A DNA stretch of 64,000 nt. Source: Candidatus Thorarchaeota archaeon (GTDB taxonomy: Archaea; Asgardarchaeota; Thorarchaeia; Thorarchaeales; Thorarchaeaceae). Numbering within the stretch: position 1 is the first letter of the stretch; every line of letters starts with the position of its first letter. The DNA is taken from positions 1,856,905 through 1,920,904 of the forward strand of contig CP070761.1 in assembly GCA_020348985.1 (NCBI GenBank), given 5' to 3'. A model generated the notes under the pieces. That model saw nothing but the letters and a program-made list of their open reading frames with translations. It searched no databases and was not told the origin of the DNA. A program made the position numbers and the translations under genes. Positions 44,289-53,983 of this stretch are shown here, one piece after another.

Positions 44289-47200
44289 CTAGTAGCCTTG
44301 GAGATACTCCATGTGCTCAAACCATCTCTCATCAGGCGAGAACTCCTTAACTCCTAGTTCTCTCAAACGGGTCTGAATGCTCTTGATAGCCGTAGCGTCT
44401 TTGGTTTCTCGATAGAGGACTAGAAGATTGCTGAGAATCTTGACAAATGCAGTTTGGTGAAACCTCGGCTCCTTCAGTGCAAAAGGTTCCAATGTATCGA
44501 GAGCTTCTTTGCACATCTTTTCTGATTTCTTAGAATGGCCTGTTCTTCTATAGTATATTCCGAGGTTGTTTAAAATCGACGCAACTCTAGGCAGAAAGAA
44601 GCTCTCTGAATCATCTACATAACTCCTGTGGATCTCAAGCGCTTTCAAGAATCTTGATTCTGCCTCTGGTATGCGGTTGTTTTCGCATAGAAGAATACCG
44701 GTGTTGCTTTCTATTGCAGCAACAGAGTAGAGAAACATCTCAGGAGCAAAACCAATACGCGCGTCGATCACACCTCTTGCCTCTTCCAGCAGCCTCTCAG
44801 CATCAGTCCATAGTTCGTTTCTCTTATAGAATACTCCTAGATTGTTGGCAACATTCCCATAGACCTCAGCCAATGACGCCGCTTCCGGATGCTTCAGAGA
44901 CACATCCTTTGCCATCTCATATGCCTCTAGAAGCGTTTCTTGCACGCCCTTCACTTTGCCCATCCGACAATGCAACACACCTAGATTATTCAGGGCCGCA
45001 GCCAGTCGATGCGTGTATCTCTCTGGGTAGTTCTCTACAAGTGCTCTTAGCAGTCTGATTGACTCTAGACAGGCGTTTTCAGCTTCATGTAATCTGTCTG
45101 AAGAAACCAAGAGATTCGAATAATCCTGCAGAGTCTTGGCAAGTGGTTGAGAATATGGTTTCTCCTCCTCAAGCATCACCCTAAGTTCTCGAATCACTTC
45201 TCTGAAGACTTCCTCTGCTTCCTGATATTGACCTGTCTGAAAGAGTGGAAGTGCCAAGCTGCTTTCTGCCATTGTCACTTGAGCTTGCATACCCGATTGT
45301 TCCAGAGCAAGCTTCTTGTAAGCATCTACTACTGCCTTCCTCACTTCAAGTTGTTCGATATGTCTGTGCTGAAGACGTAGAGTAATTCCAAGACGACCAA
45401 GTGTCATGTTTCTTATGACTAATTCATCGCTTGATTCTAGGACATCTCTGAGGATTGTTTCAGCTTCTGAAGTCTTTCCGGAAATGTACAGCACCTGAGC
45501 CAAAAGGATTCGTGCGAATTGGAGCATTGGATAGGTTCCTTCTTCTGGGCTATAATGAGGTCTCCTATCTTCATTCTCCAAGATGACTAAGGCTTTTCTA
45601 ACGCATCTCTCCGCTTCTTCCAGACGATACATCAGTGATAGATGTTGTCCTAGATAGTGATAGGTCGAAGCCAAATAACCCTCTTTCATGTGTATATGCC
45701 TATCATCTTGTGGGTCAAACGTATTCAACATCTCTAGTGTTCTTCGAAAAGCTTCTTCAGCTTCGTACATCTTGGCTGATTCTTGATAAAACCGAGCTTG
45801 AAACCAGAGTGCCTTTGAAAGGAATATTGCATTGTCATCAGAGAGTCTCTCAGAGATCTCAATGACTTTCTTGAGTGTGTCCTCGGCCTCTGCAATTCTA
45901 TCAACTAGGCGGAAGAGGTAACTTCTCCAGCCTTCTCTCGCTATCAAGCCAATGTCTGACTTGATGAAGAACGAATCCAGCACTACAAGTGCGTCATCCC
46001 ATTCATTTGCAAAGCCCAAAGCATCCAATACTTGTTCTAATCTCATAAGAGTTCCAATTTCATCATCCAAAGCTAGCACGGATAATGCTAGGCCAAGGAG
46101 TCTGTAGTCTGCTTGATCTTGTGAAGCCCTTTCCAGTCGCTGACCGACCTCGTTCGCCAGATCTTTTAGATTTCCTCCAAGTTCAGCTCTCACAATTTCC
46201 TCTGCCAGATCATGGAGAACCCAAGTCCCGTCCTCTCTTCTACTAAGGAAACTTAGGCGTCTTAGTCGATCCCAACTGTCTGGGGTCATTTCTGGAGCAA
46301 TGATGCTCATTATTCGATAATCGAAATAGGGAACTAATCCTGCACGATTTATGAGATTGTGCAACCCTTCGGCATGACTAAACAGACGTCTCCATACTTT
46401 TAGGCGAACCTCAGCAAGAGTATCAGCACGGAGTCCTTCAATGTCTTCTATAGACACGTTGCTGGTATTGATCATATCACATATGGCATCAATCAGGAAG
46501 GGATTTCCGCCACTGACACTCACAATTCTTTCTTGAAGCTCCTCATCAACAACGCCTTGAAGTGTGAGCATCTCGAGGCAACTATCCCTGTCCAGTTCTG
46601 TAAGCTCATTCTCTTCAACATCCAGTATCTTACCTTTCGCCGCTGAGCGTCTGCTTGCCATTACTCCTACGCAAGATGACAGATTGGACAAGAACAAAGC
46701 CCAGAGTTCTGTCTCAGTAATCCTCTCTCCACTGTATCTCCACTGAGTCTTTTCATTGTCTACATACTCAAAATGGTCTAAAAGAAAGAGAAGCGCAATA
46801 TTCGGATGATTTCTTGTATTGATATCCTCTAGAAATGCTGAAAGGTACAAAAACTCAGCACGTCTAGGATCCTTCCAGAGAATCTCAAGAAGCTGTTCGA
46901 TGTGATTCTTGCCAAGTGTTTCCTGAAGCCATGTCCCAATCGTGCCGTATTTTCCTTTCAGCTTGGGAGTGACCTTTGCACCGACAGCGCTGATTGCACT
47001 TCCAATACTGGCAAGTGATCCAATGAACGGTATCGCCATTACGACATCCTTCGCCCACTCACGTCCCTCTTCTCTTACCGGTTCTACACCTTCAACGAAT
47101 CGTTGACGTATCTGCCAGAGTACGTCGAATCTTGGCAGCTTGACTCCGTGGAGCACAGCTCCTTTGGCAAGCATGTTTAGTCGTTGATAGAACTCAGAAT

Positions 47201-47402
47201 AGTGCTCGCAATCAAGTCGTATTGCTTTCTCATGTGTGTTGACCCAATGGTTGAGTAGGGACGATTTTCCGATACCCCCGATACCTTTCAGGTGAAGGAC
47301 CACGCTTTCATCCTTGCATCTTTCGAGAGCATCATTCATCCACTCGATATACTCCTCTCTATCCACGAACACATCATCGGAAGTTTCGTAGTGCTTGTAC
47401 AA
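44289..47402 (-). CDS. STAND-type NTPase with TPR-like repeats
   Basis: 1037 aa from TTG 47402. GAGGT lies six bases upstream, and the related gene at 63605 has the same TTG-TAC/TAT start with a ribosome site. Start motif FVDREEYIEWM, then P-loop GIGGIGKSS at 40-48, Walker B LLFLLDHFEYVD, an Arg sensor region MASRRSAAKG, winged-helix NACHT-like part, and from about residue 420 to the end many helical repeats of TPR type (for example LNNLGVLHCRMGKV and LNNLGIYYRRTGHS). STAND NTPases are signal switches, often in defence or regulation. Confidence 0.75.
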   Translation of the reverse strand: MYKHYETSDDVFVDREEYIEWMNDALERCKDESVVLHLKGIGGIGKSSLLNHWVNTHEKAIRLDCEHYSEFYQRLNMLAKGAVLHGVKLPRFDVLWQIRQRFVEGVEPVREEGREWAKDVVMAIPFIGSLASIGSAISAVGAKVTPKLKGKYGTIGTWLQETLGKNHIEQLLEILWKDPRRAEFLYLSAFLEDINTRNHPNIALLFLLDHFEYVDNEKTQWRYSGERITETELWALFLSNLSSCVGVMASRRSAAKGKILDVEENELTELDRDSCLEMLTLQGVVDEELQERIVSVSGGNPFLIDAICDMINTSNVSIEDIEGLRADTLAEVRLKVWRRLFSHAEGLHNLINRAGLVPYFDYRIMSIIAPEMTPDSWDRLRRLSFLSRREDGTWVLHDLAEEIVRAELGGNLKDLANEVGQRLERASQDQADYRLLGLALSVLALDDEIGTLMRLEQVLDALGFANEWDDALVVLDSFFIKSDIGLIAREGWRSYLFRLVDRIAEAEDTLKKVIEISERLSDDNAIFLSKALWFQARFYQESAKMYEAEEAFRRTLEMLNTFDPQDDRHIHMKEGYLASTYHYLGQHLSLMYRLEEAERCVRKALVILENEDRRPHYSPEEGTYPMLQFARILLAQVLYISGKTSEAETILRDVLESSDELVIRNMTLGRLGITLRLQHRHIEQLEVRKAVVDAYKKLALEQSGMQAQVTMAESSLALPLFQTGQYQEAEEVFREVIRELRVMLEEEKPYSQPLAKTLQDYSNLLVSSDRLHEAENACLESIRLLRALVENYPERYTHRLAAALNNLGVLHCRMGKVKGVQETLLEAYEMAKDVSLKHPEAASLAEVYGNVANNLGVFYKRNELWTDAERLLEEARGVIDARIGFAPEMFLYSVAAIESNTGILLCENNRIPEAESRFLKALEIHRSYVDDSESFFLPRVASILNNLGIYYRRTGHSKKSEKMCKEALDTLEPFALKEPRFHQTAFVKILSNLLVLYRETKDATAIKSIQTRLRELGVKEFSPDERWFEHMEYLQGY

Positions 47403-47705
47403 ACTCGGGACCTCACACGCAATGCACAAGAGATGTTTGTGTTTTACATAGGCTGGTCGGTTCTTATCATTTCTCCTTTGAATCTCATGGTCCTCTTCAG
47501 AAGAACAGATCTCAGCCCAAATCTCATTCTGTGAAAACGAAGTGGCGGTTTCCGCTGCTTACCGTCTAATCATCGCACTGTGCTCATACAGGGGTAACTG
47601 CTTCATTAACCGCCATGAGTACAGTGAAGTCAGAGCATATGAAACTAACTCGGCATCTTCAGGAATCTTATTATCAGACTTCGATTGCCGATGCTCGGTG
47701 CTCGA
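47403..47705. other. divergent intergenic region
   Basis: 303 bases between two divergent genes. A TATGTAAA box on the minus strand (about 47444-47451) could serve the STAND gene, and the T/A-rich CTTATTATC near 47665 the peptidase gene. No ORF or RNA gene is convincing. Confidence 0.35.
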
Positions 47706-48842
47706 ATGACCAACAAGAAGCGCATGACTTCATTGCTGAGGGACTTGATTGCAGCCAGCTCTGAAAGCCCCCCGGGCGGTGAAAGAGAGGTTGCTGACAT
47801 TCTTCGGAATCACTTGGAAGCACAAGGCATTTCGTGTGTTTCCGTTGGGCCCTCTGACCGACCCAATCTCATCTTCTCAAGCCACGACGGAGAAATTGGC
47901 CCCTTAGTCATGCACGGCCATATGGACACTGTGCCAGCTGGCCCAAAGGATAAGTGGACGCATGATCCCTTTGCCGGAGAGATTGTTGATGGCAAAATGT
48001 ATGGTCGGGGTGCCTGCGATATGAAAGGGCCTGTCGCAGCTTTGACAGAAACGCTGATTCTCTACTCTGAGGAGAAGCATGAAATGCCTTTGCTTGTCCT
48101 AACAACCTCTGATGAAGAGACTGGATGCACTGGAGCAGAGAAGATCGCTCAAAGCGGAAAACTGAATGGAGTCAGTTATGGAGTCTGCGCAGAACCAACG
48201 AACCTCGGAGTTTTCGTTGGCGAGAAGGGAATACTCTGGTCGAAGGTGATCGCGAAGGGAGAGGCTGCACATGGATCAAGACCAGAAGAAGGTGTCAATG
48301 CGATAGAGCTTTGCATCGATGCCGTTCGCGTTCTTACAGATGCGAAGTATGAATTTGAAGAGGACCCATTGTTGGGTGATTACACACTGAGTCTCGGGAC
48401 GATCAAAGGGGGAGTCAAGGTCAATGTTGTCCCGTCTCAGTGTGAGGCCCAACTTGACATGCGATTGGTCCGGGGCCAGATTCCTGAGTCTATTCTTGAG
48501 CAGATGAGGATCAAGATAGCCGAGGCTGGGTTCTCAGAAAGAGTCCAAGTTGAGTACGTTCATGGTAAGAAGGCTGTTCGTACTGATGAAAACGAGGAGA
48601 TTGTCAAGGTCAGTCTGGATGCAGTGGAAAAGGTGAGAGGGACTCGCCCCATGTTGTCCACTGCCACCTATGGAACCGATTGTTCCGTTCTACAGCCAGA
48701 AGTTGGGATTCTGCACGCGATTTGCGGTCCTGGCTCGATAGAACAAGCTCATCAACCAGATGAATTCATTCCTCTGGACCAGTTCTTTGACTCAGTGGAA
48801 ATCTACTTGCACATTGCAAGACATTTCTCGAGCAAATCCTAA
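47706..48842 (+). CDS. M20-family peptidase/deacylase (ArgE/DapE-like)
   Basis: 378 aa from ATG 47706, with GGTG five bases upstream. Zinc-site motifs MHGHMDTVPAG, GRGACDMKG and TSDEETGCTGAEK, and a dimerisation domain with AAHGSRPEEGVNA. These resemble acetylornithine deacetylase/succinyl-diaminopimelate desuccinylase. It cleaves an acyl group from an amino acid; with no lysine or arginine genes nearby the substrate is open. Confidence 0.85.
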   Translation: MTNKKRMTSLLRDLIAASSESPPGGEREVADILRNHLEAQGISCVSVGPSDRPNLIFSSHDGEIGPLVMHGHMDTVPAGPKDKWTHDPFAGEIVDGKMYGRGACDMKGPVAALTETLILYSEEKHEMPLLVLTTSDEETGCTGAEKIAQSGKLNGVSYGVCAEPTNLGVFVGEKGILWSKVIAKGEAAHGSRPEEGVNAIELCIDAVRVLTDAKYEFEEDPLLGDYTLSLGTIKGGVKVNVVPSQCEAQLDMRLVRGQIPESILEQMRIKIAEAGFSERVQVEYVHGKKAVRTDENEEIVKVSLDAVEKVRGTRPMLSTATYGTDCSVLQPEVGILHAICGPGSIEQAHQPDEFIPLDQFFDSVEIYLHIARHFSSKS

Positions 48843-48859
48843 ACATGAGTCCGAAGCAC

Positions 48860-49651
48860 TCATTCTCTCTTCGCGGAAGCCTTCTTGGCTATTAAAGACG
48901 CAAATGCACCTGCTCCCAATCCGTTACCTATGTTTACTACTGCAAGTCCGGGTGCGCAGGATTGCAGCATCGCGGCCAAAGCTGTCTCTCCTTTTCCACC
49001 GTGACCGTACCCAGTTGGCACTGGCACACCTATGACGGGCACATCTATGAGCGATGCAATGACAGTCGGAAGGGCTCCTTCCATTCCCGCAAACACCACA
49101 ACAGCATCGACCCCTTCGTCAATAATCTTCTTCACTGGCTCGACAAGTCTGTGAATTCCTGCGACACCGACATCAAAGAAAGACAACACATCGACACCCA
49201 TCACGTTCGCTATTGCCTCGGCTTCTCGGGCATAGGGTATGTCTGAAGTTCCTGCTGTCATGATTGCGATCTTGCCGCCGCTGTTGACAGGCTTCCAGTC
49301 CGTACTATGAACGAGCACAGTAAAATGCTCATCCCTTCCTGCCACGTGTAACTCTACGTTTTCAAGCCCCTTCTCAATCGCCTCAACTTTCTGCTTGTCA
49401 GATCTGGTGATGAGTGCAACGCCTCTGCTATCGACCATTTCTGACACAATCTTCACAAGTTCATCTTTGCCCTTCGCTTCTGCAAACACAACTTCAGGAA
49501 TTCCTGCTCTCTCTTCTCTCCCCAGATCTATTGCAGCAACTCCCCCAATCTCTGAGACTGCCATCTTCTGTAGTTCTCTTTCTGCCTCTTCAATAGACAG
49601 CTTTCCATTCGCCAATGCCTTCAGAATATCCTTCGTCGTGGTCAATTTCAT
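48860..49651 (-). CDS. larB: LarB-like nickel-pincer cofactor enzyme
   Basis: 263 aa from ATG 49651, with AAGGGG three bases upstream; the frame extends 26 codons further without conserved look. An N-terminal helical part (ILKALANGKLSIEEAERELQ) precedes a PurE-like domain with MTAGTSDIPYAREAEA, DVGVAGIHR, VFAGMEGALPTVIASLIDVPVIGVPVPTGYG and an ending NIGNGLGAGAFA. LarB carboxylates nicotinic acid adenine dinucleotide in nickel-pincer cofactor synthesis. LarC and LarE are not in the window. Confidence 0.85.
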   Translation of the reverse strand: MKLTTTKDILKALANGKLSIEEAERELQKMAVSEIGGVAAIDLGREERAGIPEVVFAEAKGKDELVKIVSEMVDSRGVALITRSDKQKVEAIEKGLENVELHVAGRDEHFTVLVHSTDWKPVNSGGKIAIMTAGTSDIPYAREAEAIANVMGVDVLSFFDVGVAGIHRLVEPVKKIIDEGVDAVVVFAGMEGALPTVIASLIDVPVIGVPVPTGYGHGGKGETALAAMLQSCAPGLAVVNIGNGLGAGAFASLIAKKASAKRE

Positions 49652-49741
49652 GTCCCCTTTGAACTGACACGAAGAACGGAGAAACCTTAAAGTTGACGCT
49701 TGCTGAAGAAGCGCGCAAGCCTTGGTCATCGGGATGATAAT

Positions 49742-50254
49742 ATGCAGTTGCCAATTCGAATTGACTACCTTCTTGTGATAGCTCTACTGGTTGCGGTCTT
49801 TGCTGTAGCAGTGCTACTAGGACGTCCCGTTGGTCCTCGGAAGACCCCGATCATGAAACAAGTTCAGAAAGTGAAATCTGCAGTCGATAAGGGGCGTACT
49901 CCTCCAGAAGTCACGGTAAGATCAAGGCTGACCATAGTCACTCGTCTATTTGAAGAGAAAATGGAAAAAGTTGGACTTGAGCCATCATCAGATTCAGGTT
50001 ACATTCCCGTGTCTCAGACACCTTTCGCTTCCTTTCTAGCTGAGCACGGTGTCAATGAGGACACAATCGGGGCAATCCTGGCTGAACTCAAGCAAATCGA
50101 GTCCGAATCGGGGGTTGCGGAGATAATTGATGCGGTTGCGGAGACTCCGGGGGTTGTCTTGGAAGGTGCAGACACAGAAACCGCCGTACAGCTTGCGATA
50201 GAGGAGTGGCAGCTAGGCCAAAAGAAGCCACAACGGAATGAGAAACACACATGA
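49742..50254 (+). CDS. single-pass membrane protein with helical cytosolic domain
   Basis: 170 aa from ATG 49742. One N-terminal helix (about 7-27: YLLVIALLVAVFAVAVLLG) then a basic linker and a helical soluble part (HGVNEDTIGAILAELKQIES), some of which resembles small UBA-like or HhH bundles. The stop overlaps the AlaX start (ATGA), giving a coupled pair. No family recognised. Confidence 0.55.
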   Translation: MQLPIRIDYLLVIALLVAVFAVAVLLGRPVGPRKTPIMKQVQKVKSAVDKGRTPPEVTVRSRLTIVTRLFEEKMEKVGLEPSSDSGYIPVSQTPFASFLAEHGVNEDTIGAILAELKQIESESGVAEIIDAVAETPGVVLEGADTETAVQLAIEEWQLGQKKPQRNEKHT

Positions 50255-50988
50255 CCGAGCTTCTTCATATGCGTGACAATTACCTGAAGGAGTTTGACGC
50301 GACAGTCTCCTCGGTGGGAGAAGGCTACGTAGTCCTTGATAGAACAGCATTCTATCCTGAAGGCGGAGGGCAATCTGGCGACAAGGGTGAGCTATGGAGC
50401 GCCGGCTCGAAAGTATTGGTGAAGAATGTTGCAAAACAAGAAGGGACTATTAGACATCTCCTCATGGATGACCACGATTTCAAAACAGGCGACCCCATAC
50501 GAGGGGTAATCGACTGGGATTGGCGATATGAATGCATGAGATTTCATACTGCTCAACATGTTCTTTCTCGCTATCTTCAGTTAGAGTACGGCCTTGAAAC
50601 GGTAGGAAATCACATCAAACCTGGGGGAAGCCGAGCCGACTATGCACCGCTTGACGAACTAAATGATCAGATGAAAACTAACATTGAGAATGGAGTCAAC
50701 GATGTGCTTTCAAGAAGCCTAGATGTAGAAATCCGTTTTATGCCCAGGGCTGATGCAATCGAATTCCTTCAGGCGGCTGGATATCAAACAAGGTACCTAG
50801 AAATGGTCCCTAAGTCAATCAAAGAGTTCAGAGTGATGGTCATAGGAGACTACGATGCCTCTTCATGCGCTGGAACCCATGTATCGAATACGAGCGAAAT
50901 CGGAAGCATAGTCCTTGGCAGGACAAAGAATGTTGGCGCTGGAAAACGGCGCATCTACTTCAAATTGAGCAACAAAGGTTCTAGATGA
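50251..50988 (+). CDS. alaX: AlaX-type alanyl-tRNA editing protein
   Basis: 245 aa. N-terminal domain with DRTAFYPEGGGQSGD, then the editing site HTAQH near residue 96, and a later CAGTHVSNTSEIG with the remaining zinc ligands. AlaX-M/L proteins deacylate mischarged Ser- or Gly-tRNA(Ala). It overlaps the membrane-protein gene upstream and is followed directly by the nucleotidyltransferase gene. Confidence 0.9.
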   Translation: MTELLHMRDNYLKEFDATVSSVGEGYVVLDRTAFYPEGGGQSGDKGELWSAGSKVLVKNVAKQEGTIRHLLMDDHDFKTGDPIRGVIDWDWRYECMRFHTAQHVLSRYLQLEYGLETVGNHIKPGGSRADYAPLDELNDQMKTNIENGVNDVLSRSLDVEIRFMPRADAIEFLQAAGYQTRYLEMVPKSIKEFRVMVIGDYDASSCAGTHVSNTSEIGSIVLGRTKNVGAGKRRIYFKLSNKGSR

Positions 50989-51041
50989 TTCGGCCAACAG
51001 TTTTATCAACTGAACCCGAGTCTTCGATACGAGTGACATCA

Positions 51042-52316
51042 ATGAAGGCACTGGTATTGACCGCTGGTGTTGGTCAAAGGTCTCTACCTTTGACAGCAAC
51101 CCGCTCCAAGGCTATGCTCATGATTGCCGGACGACCAGTTATGCAGTACATACTGGAAAGTTTGTCTGCGAACGGAATCAAGGATATAGTTATTGTCGTA
51201 GGTCACGGCCGCGAGGAAATCATCGGTCACTTCAAGCATGGTGATGGCCACGATACGAGAATAAGCTACGTAATCCAGCACGAAGCCAAAGGTGTGGAAC
51301 ACGCCATTCTGACCGCCAGGGATGAGTTGGAGGGTGAAGAGGAGTTCCTACTGGTCAATGGTGATGTCCTTGTGGAACCAGATATGGTGTCTAGGACTCT
51401 TGCCAACCATCAGAACATGAATGCAGATGTCACGATGCTCGTCACACTTGTATCGAATCCCGAGCAATTTGGAACCGTGAAGATTGGGCACAATGGTGTT
51501 GTAGAACGCCTCGTTGAGAAGGGTGGTCCTGATAGATACGTGAGCAACTACGCAGTGGCAGGAGTCACTGTGTTCAGTACGGAGACATTGCCTCTACTTG
51601 AGAAACATGGCACAATGGAAGCCACAATTGAGAGTATGATAAAGTCGGATAAGAGAGTCTCTACAACTGTCTGGGAGAAAGAATGGGCAGAATTCACTTG
51701 GCCTTGGGATATACTCAATGCAAATAGGATTGTTTTGGATCGCGAGCTGAGGGGACACGGTAGTTTCATTGCGGAATCCGCGGAACTTCACGACAATGTC
51801 ATTCTTGAAGGGCCGGTCTACGTTGATGAAGGTGCGATAGTCCGACCTGGGACTACATTGAGAGGACCTCTCTACATTGGCAAGAAGGTCTATGTTGGTA
51901 ACAACTCACTAGTTCGAGACTACACGTGTCTCTGTGACGACGTGCATCTAGGTTACGGCGTAGAGGTGCGGAACAGCGTGATATTCCAAGGAGTTAACAT
52001 TGGCAGAATGACTTACATTGCTGACTCGATAGTTGGGGAGAAGACATGCATTGAGGCCGGCGCTCAGATGTGGAATTGGCGGCCTGGAGATGAACCTCTT
52101 TTCCTGAAGTATGAGGATGAAAAAGTGCAGATTCCATTTCCCAAGTTCGGGGCGATTATTGGTGACAATGTTATCATTGGCGTCAATAGCTCAATCTATC
52201 CTGCAACAAGAATTGGTCACAATAGCATGATCGCACCTGGATGTATCATCAACAGTGACATTCCGCCTAACAGCGATGTGAGTGTTAAGCAGCAACTCAA
52301 GATAACCAAGCGCTGA
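51042..52316 (+). CDS. sugar-1-phosphate nucleotidyltransferase with left-handed beta-helix
   Basis: 424 aa from ATG 51042. N-terminal motif LTAGVGQRSLPLT is a variant of the usual GxGTRLxPLT, followed by KAMLMIAGRPVMQYI. The C-terminal half has hexapeptide repeats (VYVDEGAIVRPGTTLRGPLYIG) ending near IGHNSMIAPG. Architecture as in GlmU-like archaeal enzymes making UDP-GlcNAc or dTDP/UDP-glucose. The altered motif leaves the substrate unsettled. Confidence 0.75.
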   Translation: MKALVLTAGVGQRSLPLTATRSKAMLMIAGRPVMQYILESLSANGIKDIVIVVGHGREEIIGHFKHGDGHDTRISYVIQHEAKGVEHAILTARDELEGEEEFLLVNGDVLVEPDMVSRTLANHQNMNADVTMLVTLVSNPEQFGTVKIGHNGVVERLVEKGGPDRYVSNYAVAGVTVFSTETLPLLEKHGTMEATIESMIKSDKRVSTTVWEKEWAEFTWPWDILNANRIVLDRELRGHGSFIAESAELHDNVILEGPVYVDEGAIVRPGTTLRGPLYIGKKVYVGNNSLVRDYTCLCDDVHLGYGVEVRNSVIFQGVNIGRMTYIADSIVGEKTCIEAGAQMWNWRPGDEPLFLKYEDEKVQIPFPKFGAIIGDNVIIGVNSSIYPATRIGHNSMIAPGCIINSDIPPNSDVSVKQQLKITKR

Positions 52317-52338
52317 TCGTTACAGCGTATTCCCTTGG

Positions 52339-53016
52339 CTAGTCTGGCAATTCCGATTCGGCAGCAACGACGTCGTTAACATAAAGAAATGCAGTCCCGT
52401 CGCGAATCACGAGTTTGAATTCACCTTCAATGTCTGCTTCATCAAGAGTGAAAGTGATTCCTTCTAGCTGTACATATGTGTCTCCCGAACTACTAGCAAC
52501 AGAGATGTCATGACTCATCGGTTCCTGTGGATTGGTTCTCAGACTCGGAATGAGCTGCTGCCCTTTGAGGAGCCGGTCAAGTTGGGACAATTCATGTCTC
52601 TCGAGAAGGGACCTTATGCTACGATATCCCAAGTATCGATCTCTCTTCCTGTTTAGCCAATGATCTTCATGCTTACCTGCTGAGATTCTTTCTATTGCGA
52701 GATATGTCCCCAGTCCGCGATCTATTACATCTAGATCAATGTCCTCCTCTTTGTTCAAATAGCCTGCTGTGGCTGGATGACTCAACTCGTGAGCCAGCAA
52801 TCCGAGTTTTTGCGATTCATGCCAGTCTCTAACGCTTTTGTCACACTCTATTCTCATTGTCCTGTCAGTAATGGACCAGCTAATCTGGGCAAACGCGGAG
52901 ATAGACTTCCACCTAACAAAGAAATCATGTCTTCTGAGTTCAGGGTATGCGAATTCGATGAGTCTATCAACGAGCTTTCGGAGCTCTGGGGCTGCTCGTA
53001 CGTGTTTGCTAGACAT
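52339..53016 (-). CDS. putative HExxH metalloprotease
   Basis: 225 aa from ATG 53016 (start favoured by a TATA box at about 53075). The zinc motif HELSH sits at residues 76-80 in LLAHELSHPATAGY, followed by a downstream acidic region EEDIDLDVIDRGLGTYLAIER that could give the third ligand. The C-terminal part (about 165-225) is a small beta-rich domain. The family is unclear; it resembles small cytosolic gluzincin-like proteins. Divergent from the winged-helix gene. Confidence 0.5.
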   Translation of the reverse strand: MSSKHVRAAPELRKLVDRLIEFAYPELRRHDFFVRWKSISAFAQISWSITDRTMRIECDKSVRDWHESQKLGLLAHELSHPATAGYLNKEEDIDLDVIDRGLGTYLAIERISAGKHEDHWLNRKRDRYLGYRSIRSLLERHELSQLDRLLKGQQLIPSLRTNPQEPMSHDISVASSSGDTYVQLEGITFTLDEADIEGEFKLVIRDGTAFLYVNDVVAAESELPD

Positions 53017-53062
53017 TCTGGCGCTTCCTATACTTCTTTCTCTCTGAACATTAATCAAACGT

Positions 53063-53983
53063 ATGGTCATCTTTAAAAGCCAAGCTCAGGACTTTCGCGA
53101 TGAATCCCCTTTAGAACAAACTAGGAGAGTCATTACGATTAGTCGAAAGAGGTGGGGAAAGTCAGCCGCCAAGACTGAGAAGATAATAAGAGATGCGGTT
53201 CCGAAGCCAGAGACGCTATCTGAGATAGACGAGTTTCTGAGCAAGGCAAGATCGGTCACCGCATACGAGCTAGCGAGGCGGTTTGGCGTTAGAATGAGTG
53301 TTGCTCGCCAGATTCTCAAGAAGAAAGAGAGTGAGGGAATCATAGTACCCTATGTACGAGACGGAGGTCTAGCAGTCTTTACCACCCCTGGCGAGATGGA
53401 ATCTCGAGATGAACCACGGCAAATCATTCTGGGAGATGCCATCGAAGAGGTGGCCTCAACCACATCGGAGGAGGCCGTCCTAACAGCTGACTTCGAAATC
53501 GCTTTTGCTGAGTCATCAGCTATTGGAGTTGAAAAGCCGGGCAGAGCAGCGCGTCGCCGGAGAGAAGTAGGTGAGAAGAAGGAAAGGAAGGACCTGCGAC
53601 CTGAAGTTGTCGTTGAGCCTCTTGCTGTAGAGGTACCTCCTCAAACTGCTGCAGAGGAGGTTCCCAAGGAGGCACCAAAGAAGAAGCCCAAGAAGAAAGC
53701 TCCTGCCAAGAAGAAAGCTGAAGAAGAGAAGCCCAAGAAGAAGGCACCAGCCAAGAAGAAAGCTGAAAAAGAGAAGCCCAAGAAGAAAGCTCCAGCCAAG
53801 AAGAAAGCTGAAAAAGAGAAGCCCAAGAAGAAAGCACCAGCCAAGAAGAAAGCTGAAGAAGAGAAGCCCAAGAAGAAGGCACCAGCCAAGAAGAAAGCTG
53901 AAGAAGAGAAGCCCAAGAAGAAGGCACCAGCCAAGAAGAAAGCTGAAGAAGAGAAGCCCAAGAAGAAGACCACAAAGAAGTAG
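53063..53983 (+). CDS. S25e-like winged-helix protein with histone H1-like tail
   Basis: 306 aa. Residues about 50-112 (ETLSEIDEFLSKARS, TAYELARRFGVRMSVARQIL, EGIIVPYVRDGGLAVFT) form a winged helix much like ribosomal protein eS25. A middle part is acidic. The last about 100 residues are six exact or near-exact 15-residue units (KPKKKAPAKKK + AEEE/AEKE) ending KPKKKTTKK, a lysine-rich tail like histone H1 or Alba-linked tails. It may bind nucleic acid or the ribosome. The next genes on this side are separated by a hairpin. Confidence 0.68.
   Translation: MVIFKSQAQDFRDESPLEQTRRVITISRKRWGKSAAKTEKIIRDAVPKPETLSEIDEFLSKARSVTAYELARRFGVRMSVARQILKKKESEGIIVPYVRDGGLAVFTTPGEMESRDEPRQIILGDAIEEVASTTSEEAVLTADFEIAFAESSAIGVEKPGRAARRRREVGEKKERKDLRPEVVVEPLAVEVPPQTAAEEVPKEAPKKKPKKKAPAKKKAEEEKPKKKAPAKKKAEKEKPKKKAPAKKKAEKEKPKKKAPAKKKAEEEKPKKKAPAKKKAEEEKPKKKAPAKKKAEEEKPKKKTTKK
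53072..53081. promoter_or_regulatory. TATA-like box between two divergent genes
   Basis: TTTAAAAG on the plus strand (reverse CTTTTAAA). On the minus strand it predicts transcription from about 53049, which supports the ATG at 53016 for the metalloprotease. On the plus strand it would start downstream of ATG 53063, so its use for that gene is doubtful. Confidence 0.3.
53684..53953 (+). repeat. six 45-bp tandem repeats inside the H1-like tail
   Basis: Six direct repeats of 45 bp, each coding for KPKKKAPAKKKA plus AEEE/AEKE. Units differ only by a few synonymous or Glu/Lys changes, so the array is recent or under concerted evolution and prone to copy-number change. This is a coding microsatellite, not a CRISPR array. 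Confidence 0.85.

Noticed and set aside
53684..53953. CRISPR-like or mobile repeat array
   Set aside because: The 45-bp units have no spacers and encode an in-frame lysine-rich protein tail.
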